Origin: Isotricha intestinalis
Taxonomy: Eukaryota; Ciliophora; Litostomatea; Vestibuliferida; Isotrichidae
NCBI GenBank assembly: GCA_023807065.1
Contig: JAJJLU010003519.1
Location: 1 to 61,251 of the forward strand
Length of the DNA: 61,251 bases
Direction: 5' to 3'
Part shown: positions 38,338-48,614 of the stretch, in pieces
Layout: each line of letters starts with the position of its first letter
How positions within the stretch are numbered: position 1 is the stretch's first letter
Program-made: the position numbers and the translations under genes
Notes under the pieces: model-generated
The model's database searches: none
Told to the model about the DNA's origin: nothing
The model's input: the letters and a program-made list of their open reading frames with translations, nothing else

Positions 38338-40815
38338 ATGGAAGATTATAGTGATTGTCAAGAAATACAAAGTAATAATTCTAGTTTTTTAAAATTTGAG
38401 CATAATAAATTACCTAAAATAAAAAGAAAAATTAATCAAAAAAAGAAAATAATAAATTCCCAAGATAATAGAATTATAAATACAATATTCAAAAATAATA
38501 ATATAAATGGTCAAAAATATAAATATAAAAGTCCAAAGAGGGATTTTCATAAAACTCAAACTCATGTAACTTATCATAATAAAAAACATAAATCTCCAAT
38601 TTATTTTAGAAAAAAAACAGATATTAATGATTATTTGTTTAAAGATTATAAGACTCAAAAATCTTTTTATATAAAAAATTCAGAGAATACAATACAACAA
38701 AATTCTTCATCAAAATATTTTAATGTATTTTCAACTAAAAGTTTAAATGCTAAAAATTTTAAAACAATCCGTTTAATTGATTCAAAAACATCTAATATTA
38801 ATAATAATAATCATAGAAGGTCAAAAAAAAGAAAACCAACTTTAAATTTAGAGAAAGAAAATGAAATAAATTTAGATGATAAGTATAAATTAATATTATC
38901 AAATGAAAATAATATATTTAATTTTAATTCAGAAAGTTCTTTAATGAAAAGTAGTGATGAACTTTTTAATGAAGATAATTCAAATTCTCTTTCTAAAATA
39001 CATTTAGATTTAGATTATAATAATAATACAAATAATTATAATTTAATTAATAACAGTCAAATAACAGAAAATCATGATGATGAAGAATATGATAAATATT
39101 CAATGAATTCAAATAAAATTAAAAATGGAAGAAATGTATATTTAATTCAATCAAAAAATTCAATTGATAATTTAAAATCTTCTTTTCACAGAACTTCTTC
39201 TTATTCAAAAGTATTAACAAGTATAAAAAGTCCTTTGAAAAAAAAAGCTAATAGTTCAGTTAAATTTCAACAAAATAATAATTTAAGAAAAAATATTAAA
39301 GATGATAAATCAAATAGAAGAATGTCATTAAGATCTCCTCATAAAAATAAAACAGGAAAAAATAAAGAAATTATTATTGTTTCAGATATATTAAATGATT
39401 ATCATACTATTATTAGAAGACTTAGAAGAGAAAGTAGTATTATTCAAAGACCTTTTGTAATTAATGTTGGAAAATATTTAGAAAAAGAAAGAAAAAAAAT
39501 TCAAAAAATATTAAATGAATCTTTAAAAAAAAACTGTATCATAGAAGAAAAAAAAAATTACCTCGAAAAAGTTATTTATAAGAGTATGAATGATAAATTT
39601 GAAAAATTTAAATTTGAAAAGAATAATGAAAAGGAGGATATAACAAATATAAAAGAAATAATGAGTTCTATTTTTTCTAATAATTTTCTATCAAATAAAA
39701 ATTTAGAATATTTTGAAAAAGAAATAGACGAAATTAAAAATTTAAACCAAAAAAAAATACTCCCAAATTTACATCACATATCAAATAATTTTTTTGATTG
39801 TTACTCTTTTATAGTATATTATATATTTGATGGTCAATACAAAGAAAAAAAAAATAATGTTTATAAAAGATCTTCAATAATAAATAATTTTTTAAAAGTA
39901 TTAGAAGTGATTCAAAAAGTAGTATTCACAAATTTAAATAAAAAGAAAAAATTTTCCCATTTAAATGTATTAAACCATCAATTTATAAATATATTTTATA
40001 TAAATGATTTCCCTGTAACTGAAATAGAAGATAATGATTTTGGTGGTTGTAGAGAACATATAATTAGATTTTTAAAAAGTAGAAAAATGACAAGAAAAAG
40101 AAAAAGAAAATCAATTCAAGATTTAATTCATAAATCAGAAAAACTAAATTTAAATGAAGAAACAAATAAAAATCAAGCTTCAAATGAAGCAATTAATTAT
40201 AAAAATTTATTAAATCAATTTATAGAAAGAGATAATAAATTAAATGAATGGAATATTTTAAAAAAAAAATCAATGTATGAAATAAAATTAGAATATAATG
40301 TTGATGAAGAAGAAAAAAAAAGGATAGAAAATTATAAAAAAAGGAAGAAATTTTATTTAAAATTAAAATGGAAAAGAGATATGGAAATATTAAAGAGTTT
40401 AGGAGGAGATCCAGTTTCAAAGCATTGTGCATTAATGAGAACTCAAGAATTAGAATCAGAAAATTCAAATCAAAAAAATTTTGAACAATTATTAAATTTT
40501 ATTGATAAAAGTCAAACAGAATTATTTTTTAGTCAATTTATAAATTTAAGATTTACTGATGTTAATTATCAAGAAAAATATACTGGAGATACTTTATTAA
40601 TAAGAGCAACTAAAACTTATAATATATATATAATAACTTTTTTATTAGAAAAAGGAAGTAATATTAATATTCAAAATTTAGAATTAAATACTGCTTTGCA
40701 TTATGCTTTTATGTATAATAGAGTTGATTTAATATCTTTACTTATTTCAAATGGGGCTGATGAAAATATATTAAATAAAAAAGGTTATACTCCTTGGGAA
40801 TGTTTAAAAAATTAA
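38338..40815 (+). CDS. Large basic protein with C-terminal ankyrin repeats
   Basis: 825 residues from ATG at 38338 (MEDYSDCQEIQ) to TAA. The frame is open upstream to about 38314 only from TTG, so the ATG is used. Residues 1-350 are Lys/Asn/Ser-rich disordered sequence (NNNHRRSKKRKP). A helical, charged middle region (about 350-650) includes MTRKRKRKSIQDLIHKSEKL. The last about 80 residues hold two to three ankyrin repeats: TGDTLLIRATKTYNIYIITF, LNTALHYAFMYNRVDLISLL, then ISNGADENILNKKGYTPWE. Ankyrin repeats mediate protein contacts. Many ciliate and apicomplexan genomes encode similar ankyrin-tail proteins of unknown role. Confidence 0.7.
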   Translation: MEDYSDCQEIQSNNSSFLKFEHNKLPKIKRKINQKKKIINSQDNRIINTIFKNNNINGQKYKYKSPKRDFHKTQTHVTYHNKKHKSPIYFRKKTDINDYLFKDYKTQKSFYIKNSENTIQQNSSSKYFNVFSTKSLNAKNFKTIRLIDSKTSNINNNNHRRSKKRKPTLNLEKENEINLDDKYKLILSNENNIFNFNSESSLMKSSDELFNEDNSNSLSKIHLDLDYNNNTNNYNLINNSQITENHDDEEYDKYSMNSNKIKNGRNVYLIQSKNSIDNLKSSFHRTSSYSKVLTSIKSPLKKKANSSVKFQQNNNLRKNIKDDKSNRRMSLRSPHKNKTGKNKEIIIVSDILNDYHTIIRRLRRESSIIQRPFVINVGKYLEKERKKIQKILNESLKKNCIIEEKKNYLEKVIYKSMNDKFEKFKFEKNNEKEDITNIKEIMSSIFSNNFLSNKNLEYFEKEIDEIKNLNQKKILPNLHHISNNFFDCYSFIVYYIFDGQYKEKKNNVYKRSSIINNFLKVLEVIQKVVFTNLNKKKKFSHLNVLNHQFINIFYINDFPVTEIEDNDFGGCREHIIRFLKSRKMTRKRKRKSIQDLIHKSEKLNLNEETNKNQASNEAINYKNLLNQFIERDNKLNEWNILKKKSMYEIKLEYNVDEEEKKRIENYKKRKKFYLKLKWKRDMEILKSLGGDPVSKHCALMRTQELESENSNQKNFEQLLNFIDKSQTELFFSQFINLRFTDVNYQEKYTGDTLLIRATKTYNIYIITFLLEKGSNINIQNLELNTALHYAFMYNRVDLISLLISNGADENILNKKGYTPWECLKN

Positions 40816-41710
40816 AAAATTCATTTTTTATTATTGCTATTATAATAATTATCATTTTTTTATATATTTTTTGATACTTTATCTATTTATTATTTAATTT
40901 TTTTGATGATTTTGGTTGAGAATTATTTTTATTATTTATATTGTAAAAGTTTTACTTTTTTATTTATCTATATATAGAATTTAAATATTTATTATTAATT
41001 AATTACTTTAAATAAAAAATATTTAATATATTAAATATCATTAAAAAAAATTGGAAGCAAAAATTTAAAAACAATGTTATCCAAAAATTAGTTGAATTAT
41101 ATAATTAACTAAGATTAGATAGATAATTAGAATATTATAAGTATAAAAGTGAAAAATAAATAATATATTGAAAAAAATTATGGAAAAACAATTAAAAGAA
41201 AGTGAAGAAGGAAAGTTTATTTACTAAAACAATTAATGACGCAATTAAAATTTTTAACTAAAGTTCATAATTTTTTTCTAAATGAAAATAAGGATATTAT
41301 TATAGTAATTTTATATTTATAAAGTTAAAAATGATAAAAAAGAAAAATAAGTTTAATTTTTGCTATCAAATAATTGAATTTTAGTATATTTATTTATTTA
41401 GTTAATGAATAAATATTAAAAATAAATTTTTTTTTTTGTCTATTTTTAAAGATTTAATTGAATTTAATGTCTACTTTTAGTTTTGATGAAAAAAAAAATA
41501 ATATTAGAAAATATGGTTTAAATTTGAAAATATAACTTTAAAATTATGATAGTTTATATTAAAAAAATAGAAATAATATATTATTGGTCAATATGTTCCA
41601 TTAATTAAAAGTTTAAAATATATAGAGAATTGCAAAAAAAAAAACCTATTTTATCATATCTTAAAGAAGATAACTATAAATAAATAAAAAATCAAAATAA
41701 AAAACAAAAA
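40816..41710. other. Gene-poor spacer of about 0.9 kb
   Basis: No open frame of useful length. The piece around 41176-41240 (MEKQLKESEEGKFIY before TAA) looks mildly coding but is too short to support a relic. It presumably contains the promoter of the tetraspan gene. Confidence 0.4.
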
Positions 41711-43000
41711 ATGAAATGTTCAAAATTTCTTACAGTTTTGATTTCATCTTTAATCGGATTTTTTTTTGAAATAGCATTATTTTCCAATCTTCCTGGAAAT
41801 TCAGATTTTAAAATTGATAATTATGATGGTTTTTATAGTACTAAATTCAAAAATAAGATAAAAGCAGCAAAAAAAGAAAAAAATGGGGTTTTAGCTTTAT
41901 CTATTTTAATTTTTATTGGATTAATTATTATTTTGGCAATAAATATTTCTAGAATGGTAGATGATAATTCAAAAATGTATTACACTACTACTTTCCAATT
42001 TTTTTCTATTATCTTTTCTTTTATTAATTGGGTTCTTTCAATATCAATAATTGTGAAAGTTAAAGAAATTTCTTATTTGAAAACAGCAATTCAAAAATGT
42101 GTGATTCTTCTCACATTTGCAATGATTTTTTATATATCTTATTTCTTATTTTATCAAAAACAAAATGAAACTGGTATATTTGAATTTATATGTCCTTGTT
42201 TGGCTGATTGTGATTATGGAAAAATATTGAATTGTTTAAAATGTCCAGATAAAGATTCTCAAAGAGATACAAATAAAAATAAAAATGTAAATACAGATGT
42301 TCAAAACATTGCAAATGATAATAATAATAATAATTATAATTCGAGTTCAAATAATAATAATATAATAACAATAAATAAAACAAAAACAAAAACAAATAAT
42401 AATAAAAAACTCTCTTCTAATCAAAATAATGTTATGAATTTAATTAGGATATATAAATTTTTTGAAGAGAATCAAAATACATTATGTTACTTAAAAAGAA
42501 TCCAAGAAGAAAATCAAAAATATATAAAAATAAAACCATATGTTACAAATTCAATATATAATGCATTAATAAATGGAATTTTTAAACAAAGAGCATTTAA
42601 ACATTGTTCTGAATTAATATATTATTATAAAAAACAAAAATATGATAATTTAATATATATAAGAGAAATTAAAAATGAAATAAGAGATATTGTTGCAAGA
42701 GTAGAATCAAGTGTTTTAAGACAAGATAAAATTGTTTTGAATTTAGCTAAAGAACTTAATGAACATTATGATATTTTATTTGAATATTTAATTATTCCTA
42801 TTTTAAAAGTATTTAGATTAAAAAATGAAGGAGGTAAATATAAAAGAAATGGCAGAGTTGTTTATAGTAAATTTGATTTAATTGAGAAAATTGAAATAAT
42901 TAAAAGATTAGATGTTCAGGATCTAATCACTTATGGAAGTACTTTTAGATTTAAAGGTGAAATTTCTTATAGTGATTTAGAAATGTGTATTGATGATTAA
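41711..43000 (+). CDS. Four-span membrane protein with a long cytosolic C-terminus
   Basis: 429 residues. Hydrophobic segments are at about 5-25 (FLTVLISSLIGFFFEIALF), 59-80, 94-117 and 128-148, followed by a cysteine-rich juxtamembrane stretch (CPCLADCDYGKILNCLKCPD) that could be palmitoylated or bind metal. An Asn/Thr low-complexity run then leads to a helical domain of about 180 residues (SIYNALINGIFKQRAFKHCS, IRDIVARVESSVLRQDKIVL) with few low-complexity residues, so it is probably folded. I do not recognise the family. The topology suggests a surface or vesicle membrane protein with an intracellular interaction domain. Confidence 0.65.
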   Translation: MKCSKFLTVLISSLIGFFFEIALFSNLPGNSDFKIDNYDGFYSTKFKNKIKAAKKEKNGVLALSILIFIGLIIILAINISRMVDDNSKMYYTTTFQFFSIIFSFINWVLSISIIVKVKEISYLKTAIQKCVILLTFAMIFYISYFLFYQKQNETGIFEFICPCLADCDYGKILNCLKCPDKDSQRDTNKNKNVNTDVQNIANDNNNNNYNSSSNNNNIITINKTKTKTNNNKKLSSNQNNVMNLIRIYKFFEENQNTLCYLKRIQEENQKYIKIKPYVTNSIYNALINGIFKQRAFKHCSELIYYYKKQKYDNLIYIREIKNEIRDIVARVESSVLRQDKIVLNLAKELNEHYDILFEYLIIPILKVFRLKNEGGKYKRNGRVVYSKFDLIEKIEIIKRLDVQDLITYGSTFRFKGEISYSDLEMCIDD

Positions 43001-43072
43001 TTAATTATATTTTATTATATTTTATTTTAATATCATAATATATTTTTTGTTTTTTTAAATAGAATTTTTTAG

Positions 43073-43798
43073 TTATTTAATACTTGGAAAAGGGTCTTTA
43101 TTTATTTTTAAAAAAGTTATTGTAATTTTATTCGATAATGCTAATAATATTTTATATGATTGATTTTTATTTTCATATATATTTAAAATTTGCTCTGAGT
43201 CTTTAAATATATTTGTTAACACATTAAAATTAATTTCTTTTGAAGAATTTTGAAATATAATATAATCCACTAATTTTCTCTTATATTTTTCTAAATCATT
43301 AAAAACTAAAAAATAGTTATTATATATTTTTTTAATATTATTATTATCTTTTTCTTTCCATAATAAATCACAACATTTAATTATTTTTCCACTTCTTCTT
43401 AAATAAGAATATAAATTAATAAGATCAATATTATCATAAATTAAATTTTTTTCTTCTTGGATTTTAATTAAACCAATTTGATTTAAATAAAAAACTTCAT
43501 TATACGATAAATATAATATTTTATCTTTTAAAATACCAAAAGAATCAAATTTACTATGATCAAATTCTTTAATATAAAATAATTTATTATCTTTATCATA
43601 ATTACATAAAAATTTACTCTCATTAATTGATTTATTATAAATATCTTCATTATTTTTATAAAAAGAATCTAAATCAACATAATACTTTTTAATATTTTCA
43701 ATATCTTCATTTTTAATTTTATAACTTTTTTTCTTTGGTCCTTTTGGAATTTTTTGGATTTTTTTTATATTATCTTCATTTTCATTATTTTCAATCAT
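43073..43798 (-). CDS. TSEN54-like tRNA-splicing endonuclease subunit
   Basis: 241 residues, ATG to TAA. FDSFGILKDKILYLSYNEVF followed by YLNQIGLIKI resembles the Sen54 N-terminal signature ('G....dgk.yL.peEalyLlErG.l.i'). NLYSYLRRSGKIIKC matches 'vYahLkrlGyiv'. The C-terminal ITITFLKINKDPFPSI is reminiscent of the closing strands of this family. Sen54 is a non-catalytic structural subunit of the tetrameric enzyme that excises tRNA introns. Similarity is by short motifs only, so an alternative unknown fold cannot be excluded. It is divergent from the MYB-like gene, with 57 bp between start codons. Confidence 0.5.
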   Translation of the reverse strand: MIENNENEDNIKKIQKIPKGPKKKSYKIKNEDIENIKKYYVDLDSFYKNNEDIYNKSINESKFLCNYDKDNKLFYIKEFDHSKFDSFGILKDKILYLSYNEVFYLNQIGLIKIQEEKNLIYDNIDLINLYSYLRRSGKIIKCCDLLWKEKDNNNIKKIYNNYFLVFNDLEKYKRKLVDYIIFQNSSKEINFNVLTNIFKDSEQILNIYENKNQSYKILLALSNKITITFLKINKDPFPSIK

Positions 43799-43855
43799 TA
43801 AAAAATCTATTATAATAAAACATAATATTATATTTATATTTGATAATCATCATAA

Positions 43856-45070
43856 ATGTTTGTAGTTTCCAGAAAACCAAAAAAATCAAAATTTATAATA
43901 AAAAAAGTATTTACAAATTTAATTTCAAATCCAAAAACTCAAGCAACACAAATAAATATAATAAATACAAATATAAATATATCCAAAAACCAAATTCCAA
44001 AATTAAATAATCAAAATGAAAAAAATCAAACAAACATAAATCAAAGTAATCAACAAATAATAAAAAAAATATTTCCAAGAAAGCAAATGTTTAAATTAAC
44101 TTTTGTACGTTCATCTCAAAATCAAAACAAACATAAAACAAAATCAGAATTAAGTGCAAATAATTTAATAAAAAATAATAATAAACAAAGGAAAAATAAT
44201 ATATCAAATATAAAATATTCATGTGGAAGATGGAAAGAAGATGAACATAAAAGATTTATAGAAGCAATAATAAAATATGGAAATGATTGGAAGCAAGTTC
44301 AAAAATATGTTAAAACAAGATCAAGTACTCAAGCTAGAAGTCATGCTCAAAAATTTTTTGTTAAAATAAAAAAATCAAAAGTTTTAGATTTTAATTTAGA
44401 TTTAAGTAAAACTTCTATTAAAATGTTTCATGATATGATTAAAGAAGCTCCTGTTGATAAATATAATAAAATTCTAAATGCTTTAAATTCTGTTGCTTTT
44501 GAAAGAGGAAATAATAAAAAGAAAAAAGTAATTGAAAACAATAATAACACTAATTTAAATAATAATATTAAAAATAATAATTTATGTAATAATAATAATG
44601 AATTTGAAAAGGAAAAAGATTTAAATAATAGTTATTGTAATAATAATAATAATTTAAATGAAAGTTTTAGTAATGAAATTGTTAATCAAATTAACCCAAA
44701 TAATAATGGTTCAAATATAAAATATATTTTACGTCAATTAATAAATAATTTAGCTGATGATAAATTAGATATGAATGATAACTATCAAAATTTAGCTTCA
44801 AGAAAAATTTCAATAGATTCTAATTTTGATAATAAATCATTTATTAGTAGAAGAAGAAAAAGATCAAGTATAAGCTCATTTAAAGAAATTCCAAAAGGAA
44901 TTAATGAAGAAATTATTTATCATAATCCTTTTGGTGATTATTTAACTGGAAATAATTTTAATTTTGGAAATGATAAAGATTTATTCTCTATTAATAATTC
45001 TAGAAAAGTTAGTCAAGATGATGATTATTTATTGAATATTTTAAAAATCGGAAAGAAAAATACTACTTAA
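43856..45070 (+). CDS. SHAQKYF-class MYB-like transcription factor
   Basis: 404 residues. A single MYB/SANT repeat occupies about residues 122-172: GRWKEDEHKRFIEAIIKYGN, then DWKQVQKYVKTRSSTQARSH and AQKFF. This is the SHAQK[YF]F signature of the one-repeat class (plant REVEILLE/CCA1-like, also known in amoebae and ciliates). The third helix RSSTQARSHAQKFFVKIKK should contact DNA. Flanks are low complexity (Asn/Gln-rich before, Asn-rich after), with a basic patch SRRRKRSSISS near residue 340. Nuclear location is expected. It shares a 57-bp divergent spacer with the TSEN54-like gene. Confidence 0.88.
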   Translation: MFVVSRKPKKSKFIIKKVFTNLISNPKTQATQINIINTNINISKNQIPKLNNQNEKNQTNINQSNQQIIKKIFPRKQMFKLTFVRSSQNQNKHKTKSELSANNLIKNNNKQRKNNISNIKYSCGRWKEDEHKRFIEAIIKYGNDWKQVQKYVKTRSSTQARSHAQKFFVKIKKSKVLDFNLDLSKTSIKMFHDMIKEAPVDKYNKILNALNSVAFERGNNKKKKVIENNNNTNLNNNIKNNNLCNNNNEFEKEKDLNNSYCNNNNNLNESFSNEIVNQINPNNNGSNIKYILRQLINNLADDKLDMNDNYQNLASRKISIDSNFDNKSFISRRRKRSSISSFKEIPKGINEEIIYHNPFGDYLTGNNFNFGNDKDLFSINNSRKVSQDDDYLLNILKIGKKNTT

Positions 45071-45187
45071 AATATTTAAAATATATAATATTTATATAAT
45101 ATATTTTAAATAAAATTACTTTTCTTTTTTAATTTATGTTTTCAATTATAATTTCTGTAGTTTGTTTTATTAAAATATTTATTATTT

Positions 45188-48130
45188 TCATATTTGAATT
45201 TTACCAAAATAAGAAATTAAACATATTGTATCTTTATACATTTCATCAAGATTTTTAAATTTATTTTCATTTAATATATTAATTTTATTTAAATTTTCTT
45301 TGATTTTTTGATTAGAAAGAATTTCTTCATTAAATATTTTTATATATCTATTTAAATAAGCTTGTAACATTTCATAATTAGAATTAGAATTATTAAATTC
45401 TTCATATAAATATTCAGAAAATAAAAGTAAATAATCAATATTATCAATAACTAATAAAGGATCAATTGATCTAATTTCTAAATCAACAATATAAGGATTT
45501 AACTTATTTAAAAATTGAGTAATTTCTTTTGGATTAATTTTTTTATTATTATATCCATTTAATAATTTTTTAAGAATAAAACCATCATCTTCATCTTTAT
45601 TAATTTTACCTATTCTAATTCTTTTTTCATTTATCATTTTTTCATTTTTAAAATGAGAATAATTTTTAATTAAATTTATATATTCAGGATTATTTTCTTC
45701 ATCATTTAAATTATTTTTATTATTTCCTTTTTTCAAAGGTAAATTTCCTTGAATAACATCTTCAATATTAAATAAAAAAAAAGGTGCTTTTTCTTTTTGT
45801 TTTTCTTCAATTTGAGGAGTATTTTTTTCTTGAATTTCTTCTATTTTATTTATAATTTTGTATTTAAGATTATTTTCATTTGAAAAAGAAATTAAATTTA
45901 AATTTTCATTTGGAATTTCTTTTTTTTCTTCTTCATCACCTTTAATTTCAATCATTTCTTGATTAGTAAAATCAAAATTTTTTCTATTTTTAATTAATTT
46001 AACTTTAAAGACAGTTAAAGCACAATGAATAGGTTTAGTTATATTAGTAATATCTTCATAATCAACAAATAAAGTTTTATTAATATAAATATAAATGCCA
46101 TTGTCATTTTCAAAAGAAATTGAAATATATTGATTATCATTACTAATTGAAACTGATAAAGGAATTTTATCAAAATCAACCCATTCAATTAAATTTGAAC
46201 TTAATATATCATAAATTTTTAAACTTTTATCATTCATTGTAATTACTAATAACCATTTAGCATCATTAGAAAAAGTAAAATCGGAAATAGAATAATTATT
46301 AAAATCATTTATTTGAAAATTTCTAACTAATTTAATTTGACTTTTATCATATATATTAATATAATTATTATCAAAGGAAACAGCAATTAAATCATTATCT
46401 CTATTAATTTCTAATTTTTGAGGAAAAAAATCAACATTAACACTTTCAATTAAATTATGTTGTAATATTTCCCAAAATTTAATTGTTTTTTCCATATGAG
46501 AAATAGAAATTAACATATTATTTATTCCATCACTTTTTAAATCATCAACACTTTTTAAATAACCATGACTATTATTAATTACCCATCTACTTTTTCCACT
46601 TTGCATATTAAATTTTTCAATATTTCCATTTTCAAAACCACAAAAACCAAAATTTCCACATATTGAAATAGTAACACATAAACATTTTGAATTTTCTGTT
46701 TTTAATTTAGGTTGATTTTTACTTATTGAATTATTTTCATAAGAAAATAAAATTGGTTTATCATAATCTGATATAATTAAAGCAATATTTGCCCAATCTC
46801 TTTCTCTAAATTCATTATAATCAAAAGATAATATTTTGTGGTTTTTTATATTATTTAATAATGGAAATTTTTTATATGAAAATTCTCTACTTTGATGTTC
46901 ATTTATTAAAGATATATTTCTTAAATAAAAATTATCACATGATAATATTTGAGTATTTTCATTATTTGAATTACCATAAAATTTAATTATTTTAGGAGAA
47001 TTTGAATGTCCATTTCTCATTTTTAATAATTGAGGAATTGAAGTATTTTTATCAAATTTAAACATTTTAATTGAATTATCTTTCCCACTAGTACAAATTA
47101 ATATAGGTTCATTTGGAATAAAAAAAACATTATCAATATAATTAAAATTATCTGTTATTGTATAATGAATTAATTTTTTATTTAAATCCCATATATTTAT
47201 ATTTCCATTATCACATGATGTTATTAATAAAGAATGATTCATTGTTAAACATGATGAAAATGTCATTGAAGTTACTTTATTTTCACTTTTTAAAGACATT
47301 ATTTTTTTACTATTTTTTATATTAAATAATAATATTTCTCCATTTAAATATGATAATGCTATTATATCTATAACTGGACTTTGTTCTATTAATGTTATTT
47401 TACTTTTGTTTTCTAATTCTTTTTTAAAATTATATATTTCTTTCTCTGAATTTATATTATATAAAATTAAATCATTTTCATATTTATTTAAATCAATTTC
47501 ATATTTTTCACTAATTTTATTATATAAAATTCTATTTAAATATGTTGTTGGATGAATAAAATTATCTATTCTTAAATTTAATTGAGAAATTAATTCATTT
47601 GATTCTATTGTATAAATAAATAAATCACCTTCAGAATCAGAAAAAATTAATATATTTTCAAAAGTCATTATTTCTTTAATTTCACTATTTATATTATTTG
47701 AACCATTAAATTCTTTAATTATATGAATTTTATCCCATAATTGAACTTTATTTCCAATTCCAGTTAAAATTTTATTTTTATAAAATCCTAAACAAGAAAT
47801 TTTTTTTTCCATTGGAGGAGAAATTCTTTCTAATCTTAATTTTTCTAAATTATATAATAAAAATGAATTTCCATTAGAACCTAATATAAATCTATCTAAA
47901 CCTCTTTTTGAAAATTTTATTTTATTACTATCTATTATCAAACCTAAATTTCTATATGGTTCTATTATTCTAAAATTTTCTGTTTTTATATTATTATTTT
48001 CTTTTTCTGATAAATTTATATTATTTATTTTTTCATCTTCTTCGTTTTTTATTTCTTCTTGACGAGTTTTTTTTTTATTCAAATAGTTTTTATTTTCAAT
48101 TATTGATTTCTTTTTATTTTTCTTTGGCAT
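45188..48130 (-). CDS. UTP21: UTP21/WDR36-like SSU processome protein
   Basis: 980 residues, ending in TGA. The N-terminus is basic (MPKKNKKKS). From about residue 60, two tandem WD40 propellers follow: GLDRFILGSNGNSFLLYNLE, MEKKISCLGFYKNKILTGIG, ITSCDNGNINIWDLN, FCGFENGNIEKFNMQSGKSR and AKWLLVITMNDKSLKIYDIL. The last about 130 residues are the Utp21 C-terminal helical domain (LNPYIVDLEIRSIDPLLVID, then NYEMLQAYLNRYIKIF). FNMQSGKSRW matches the conserved 'fNmQSGihR' motif of the family. UTP21/WDR36 is a UTP-B subunit in the nucleolus, required for pre-18S rRNA processing. Confidence 0.85.
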   Translation of the reverse strand: MPKKNKKKSIIENKNYLNKKKTRQEEIKNEEDEKINNINLSEKENNNIKTENFRIIEPYRNLGLIIDSNKIKFSKRGLDRFILGSNGNSFLLYNLEKLRLERISPPMEKKISCLGFYKNKILTGIGNKVQLWDKIHIIKEFNGSNNINSEIKEIMTFENILIFSDSEGDLFIYTIESNELISQLNLRIDNFIHPTTYLNRILYNKISEKYEIDLNKYENDLILYNINSEKEIYNFKKELENKSKITLIEQSPVIDIIALSYLNGEILLFNIKNSKKIMSLKSENKVTSMTFSSCLTMNHSLLITSCDNGNINIWDLNKKLIHYTITDNFNYIDNVFFIPNEPILICTSGKDNSIKMFKFDKNTSIPQLLKMRNGHSNSPKIIKFYGNSNNENTQILSCDNFYLRNISLINEHQSREFSYKKFPLLNNIKNHKILSFDYNEFRERDWANIALIISDYDKPILFSYENNSISKNQPKLKTENSKCLCVTISICGNFGFCGFENGNIEKFNMQSGKSRWVINNSHGYLKSVDDLKSDGINNMLISISHMEKTIKFWEILQHNLIESVNVDFFPQKLEINRDNDLIAVSFDNNYINIYDKSQIKLVRNFQINDFNNYSISDFTFSNDAKWLLVITMNDKSLKIYDILSSNLIEWVDFDKIPLSVSISNDNQYISISFENDNGIYIYINKTLFVDYEDITNITKPIHCALTVFKVKLIKNRKNFDFTNQEMIEIKGDEEEKKEIPNENLNLISFSNENNLKYKIINKIEEIQEKNTPQIEEKQKEKAPFFLFNIEDVIQGNLPLKKGNNKNNLNDEENNPEYINLIKNYSHFKNEKMINEKRIRIGKINKDEDDGFILKKLLNGYNNKKINPKEITQFLNKLNPYIVDLEIRSIDPLLVIDNIDYLLLFSEYLYEEFNNSNSNYEMLQAYLNRYIKIFNEEILSNQKIKENLNKINILNENKFKNLDEMYKDTICLISYFGKIQI

Positions 48131-48614
48131 TTATCTTGAAAATAAATGATATTTTTAAAGGTCAAAAATAAAAATAATTTTTATTTTTGTTTTTTAAATA
48201 ATTTCATTCTCATGTTTTAATACAATTAATGATAATTAATATAAATCAGATTTTTCTTTTAAAATATATTTAGTTGAAGTTTCTTCGATTAAAGAAATAA
48301 ATATAAATAAAAAAAGGATTTAAAAAAAATTTTTACAAATTAATCGATTTAACCTATTCTCTTTTAAGATATAAAATTCTATAAGATTGAATTCTTATTT
48401 TGATAAAAAAAGAATGAAATTCATATGAAAAAGAATTCAATGAATTAAAAGAAAAAATAAAATTAAAAAAAGTATTATTATGAAACAAAATGAATTAAAT
48501 AGATTTTAGAGAATAAAAAATATATAAATATTTTATAATTTTTAAAATATTTTTATTATACAAAATATTTATATTTAAAATAAATGTAATTTTTTTAAAT
48601 AACCAAATTCTTCG
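48131..48614. other. Divergent intergenic spacer
   Basis: About 480 bp between the divergent UTP21-like and membrane-protein genes, holding both promoters. No RNA gene, repeat or supported reading frame seen. Confidence 0.45.
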
